This document shows, piece after piece, positions 62,463-64,000 of a DNA stretch of 64,000 nucleotides; the first letter of the stretch is position 1, and each line of letters starts with the position of its first letter. The position numbers and the translations under genes are program-made. The notes under the pieces are model-generated. The model saw only the letters and a list, made by a program, of their open reading frames with translations, did no database searches and was not told the origin of the DNA. This DNA comes from Synechococcus sp. KORDI-49. Lineage in GTDB: Bacteria > Cyanobacteriota > Cyanobacteriia > PCC-6307 > Cyanobiaceae. The DNA lies in assembly GCF_000737575.1 (NCBI RefSeq), contig NZ_CP006270.1:2359163-2423162 (forward strand). Reading direction: 5' to 3'.

Positions 62463-64000
62463 TCAGCGGTTCTGGATCTGAGGTTTGAGCCAGTTGCGCG
62501 GACCCTCCTCGACCTCAGGTTCCGGGGCCGGTGCCGGGGTTGGTGGCGGCTCATCGATTGGTTGTGGTGCGGGCCATTCCGCTGGTGCCGGGTCGTTGTT
62601 GGGACGCGGAACGTCCTGACCCTGCTCCGGGCGGTAGGGCTCAGGCTCGAACCGCTGGGGTGGGTAGTAAGGCCGATCGTCCCAGGGTTGATCTCCGTTG
62701 TAAGGATCCGGGCGGTAGTCGTAGCCCTGATAGGGAGCTGATCGGGCCTTTTTCTTGGGTTTCTCCTTCCCGGGAGGCTTGAACTCCCGGTTCAGCACAG
62801 GCTTGGGTGGGAAGGTCTCCACTGGCAGCCCCCCTTTGATCTTGGTCATGTACTGGTTCCAGGCCCAGGCGGCCTGACCGGAATTGCTCTTCGTCTCGCG
62901 ATTGTTGTCGTACCCGAACCAGATACCCGTGGTCAGCTGCGGAATCGAGCCGATGAACCAGAGATCACGCGCACCTTCCGATGTCCCTGTTTTGCCGGCG
63001 ACCGGGCGATCCGCAAGTTTGGCTGCGATCCCCGTACCACCATCAACCACCCGTTGCAGCATCCAGTTCATGGCATCGGCCACATCGCTGTCGAGGGCGC
63101 GACGCCCTCGATCACCATCCACTCTCCGGCTCCAGATCACCTCTCCTTCCGGCCCCAGGATTTCCTGGAAGGGAGTCGGTTTGACGTAGACGCCGCGGTT
63201 TGTCACAGCGGCATAGGCGGCTGTCATCTCCAGCACCGTCTGCTCGTAAGCACCGATGGCCATTGGATAGAACTTGCCAAGCGGACGTTTGGTTCCAATG
63301 TCGAAGCCATTGGCGGTTTCGATGATGGCGTCAAATCCCACCTTGTCCTGCAGCTGAACAGCAACGGTGTTCAGGGAGTTCTTCAGGGCATCAGCCAGTG
63401 AGATGGAACCGAAATACTTTCCTCCGAAGTTCTTGGGGCAGTAGCCCTTCCAGCACCGTTGCTTGTCGATGAACGTGTCCTCTGGCTTCACGCCCCGATC
63501 CACAGCAGCGGCGTAGGGAAACAGCTTGAACGTTGAGCCCGGAGAACGCAGCGCTTGGGTGCTTCGATTGAACTGACTTTTGTAAAAGTCCGTTCCACCG
63601 ATCATCACCCGCACCAGACCGGTTCCCGGTTCGATCGACACGATGGAGCCTTCGAGATCCGCATAGGTGTTTGTTTTGATCACCTCGCGTGCCTCCCGCT
63701 GCCAGGCGAGATTGAGACTCGTGCGGATCTTCAGCCCGCCGACTTCGAGTTGCTCGGTGCTCAACAGCTTCGGGAGTTCCTGAGCGACCCAGTTGGTGAA
63801 GTACGGCGCCAGGCTCAGGAAATATTTGGGCGTCGACGGTTTCAGATTCAGCGGAACCTGTTTGGCGGTGTTGGCTTCGGCTGCGCTGATGAAACCTGAC
63901 TGCTGCATGCGGTCCAGCACCACGGCGCGTCGCTGCCTGGCCAGCTCCGGATTCACCAGCGGTGAATACACCGACGGTGCAGGCGGCAGGCCGGCGATCA
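62463..64000 (-). CDS. Class A penicillin-binding protein, PBP1A family (5' truncated)
   Basis: About 511 C-terminal residues are present; the N-terminal membrane anchor and most of the transglycosylase domain lie beyond base 64000. The visible start IAGLPPAPSVYSPLVNPELA is the end of the transglycosylase domain. Transpeptidase motifs: STFK (SPGSTFKLFPYA), SLN (NSLNTVAVQ) and KTG (VAGKTGTSEGAR). It ends in a ~100-residue Pro/Glu/Tyr-rich tail, unusually long and low complexity. Periplasmic, polymerises and cross-links peptidoglycan. Confidence 0.94.
   Translation of the reverse strand, partial: IAGLPPAPSVYSPLVNPELARQRRAVVLDRMQQSGFISAAEANTAKQVPLNLKPSTPKYFLSLAPYFTNWVAQELPKLLSTEQLEVGGLKIRTSLNLAWQREAREVIKTNTYADLEGSIVSIEPGTGLVRVMIGGTDFYKSQFNRSTQALRSPGSTFKLFPYAAAVDRGVKPEDTFIDKQRCWKGYCPKNFGGKYFGSISLADALKNSLNTVAVQLQDKVGFDAIIETANGFDIGTKRPLGKFYPMAIGAYEQTVLEMTAAYAAVTNRGVYVKPTPFQEILGPEGEVIWSRRVDGDRGRRALDSDVADAMNWMLQRVVDGGTGIAAKLADRPVAGKTGTSEGARDLWFIGSIPQLTTGIWFGYDNNRETKSNSGQAAWAWNQYMTKIKGGLPVETFPPKPVLNREFKPPGKEKPKKKARSAPYQGYDYRPDPYNGDQPWDDRPYYPPQRFEPEPYRPEQGQDVPRPNNDPAPAEWPAPQPIDEPPPTPAPAPEPEVEEGPRNWLKPQIQNR

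Noticed and set aside
1-64000. HIP1-type GCGATCGC octamers
   Set aside because: About a dozen noticed, somewhat above chance for this GC content, but most fall in Ala-Ile-Ala type codons; far fewer than in HIP1-rich freshwater cyanobacteria.
1-64000. tRNA, rRNA, CRISPR arrays, transposases, phage attachment sites, riboswitches
   Set aside because: Looked for in the gaps; no cloverleaf, regularly spaced repeat array, transposase ORF or known riboswitch core could be recognised.

Overview
The window comes from a GC-rich alpha-cyanobacterium, most likely a marine Synechococcus or a close relative. It has form IA Rubisco in a cso-type (alpha) carboxysome operon, the constitutive CO2-uptake genes ndhF4-ndhD4-chpX directly behind it, and cyanobacterial families such as DUF4079 and an Npun_F0494-like protein. 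High GC and the presence of the CO2-uptake genes argue against Prochlorococcus. No rRNA, tRNA, CRISPR array, transposase or phage gene was seen.

Layout. 1-12.7 kb (+): a CO2-concentrating island, cbbL (5' end outside the window), cbbS, csoS2, csoSCA, csoS4A, csoS4B, csoS1E, ndhF4, ndhD4, chpX, a Rubisco assembly factor (acRAF) and cbbX. Together these cover CO2 uptake as bicarbonate, the shell and its scaffold, carbonic anhydrase, Rubisco assembly and Rubisco repair. 12.7-16.1 kb (-): ClC channel, 2Fe-2S ferredoxin, cobQ and a small conserved protein. 16.1-18.8 kb (+): maf, an MscS channel and a small membrane protein. 18.8-22.4 kb (-): a large AT-richer secreted-type protein with three metalloprotease-like repeats, only one with an intact zinc site.

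22.6-29.7 kb (-): two adjacent co-oriented groups. One encodes a carbamoyltransferase, an AsnB-type amidotransferase, an M20 carbamoylase-type amidase and a DUF1028 protein. The other, upstream, is an SSS/DUR3-like symporter flanked by two overlapping micro-genes of 51 and 49 codons. A perfect GTA-N8-TAC (NtcA-type) site lies between them, so a nitrogen-scavenging route for a ureido or carbamoyl compound is the working idea. 29.8-42.4 kb: mostly housekeeping genes (desaturase, rpsD, yidD, murE, a second mscS, a class V aminotransferase, nifU, mqo, an SMR transporter, lepA), with several very small ORFs around 36.5-37.3 kb.

42.4-50.6 kb: an AT-richer type IV pilus island. A minus-strand operon encodes five pilin-like proteins, including one pilin with a von Willebrand A domain and a complete MIDAS. 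A plus-strand O-antigen-ligase-like membrane enzyme follows, then a major-type pilin. Two of the pilins end in Ser-Ser-Ser, which suggests pilin O-glycosylation. 50.7-56.7 kb: two sensor kinases, an OmpR-type regulator and a second, GC-rich set of four pseudopilins, one without a prepilin leader. 56.7-64 kb: a DppC-type permease, trmH, a secreted-type esterase whose C-terminal calcium-binding module matches that of the protease, an alkyltransferase-like protein, rsmB and the 3' part of a class A penicillin-binding protein gene.
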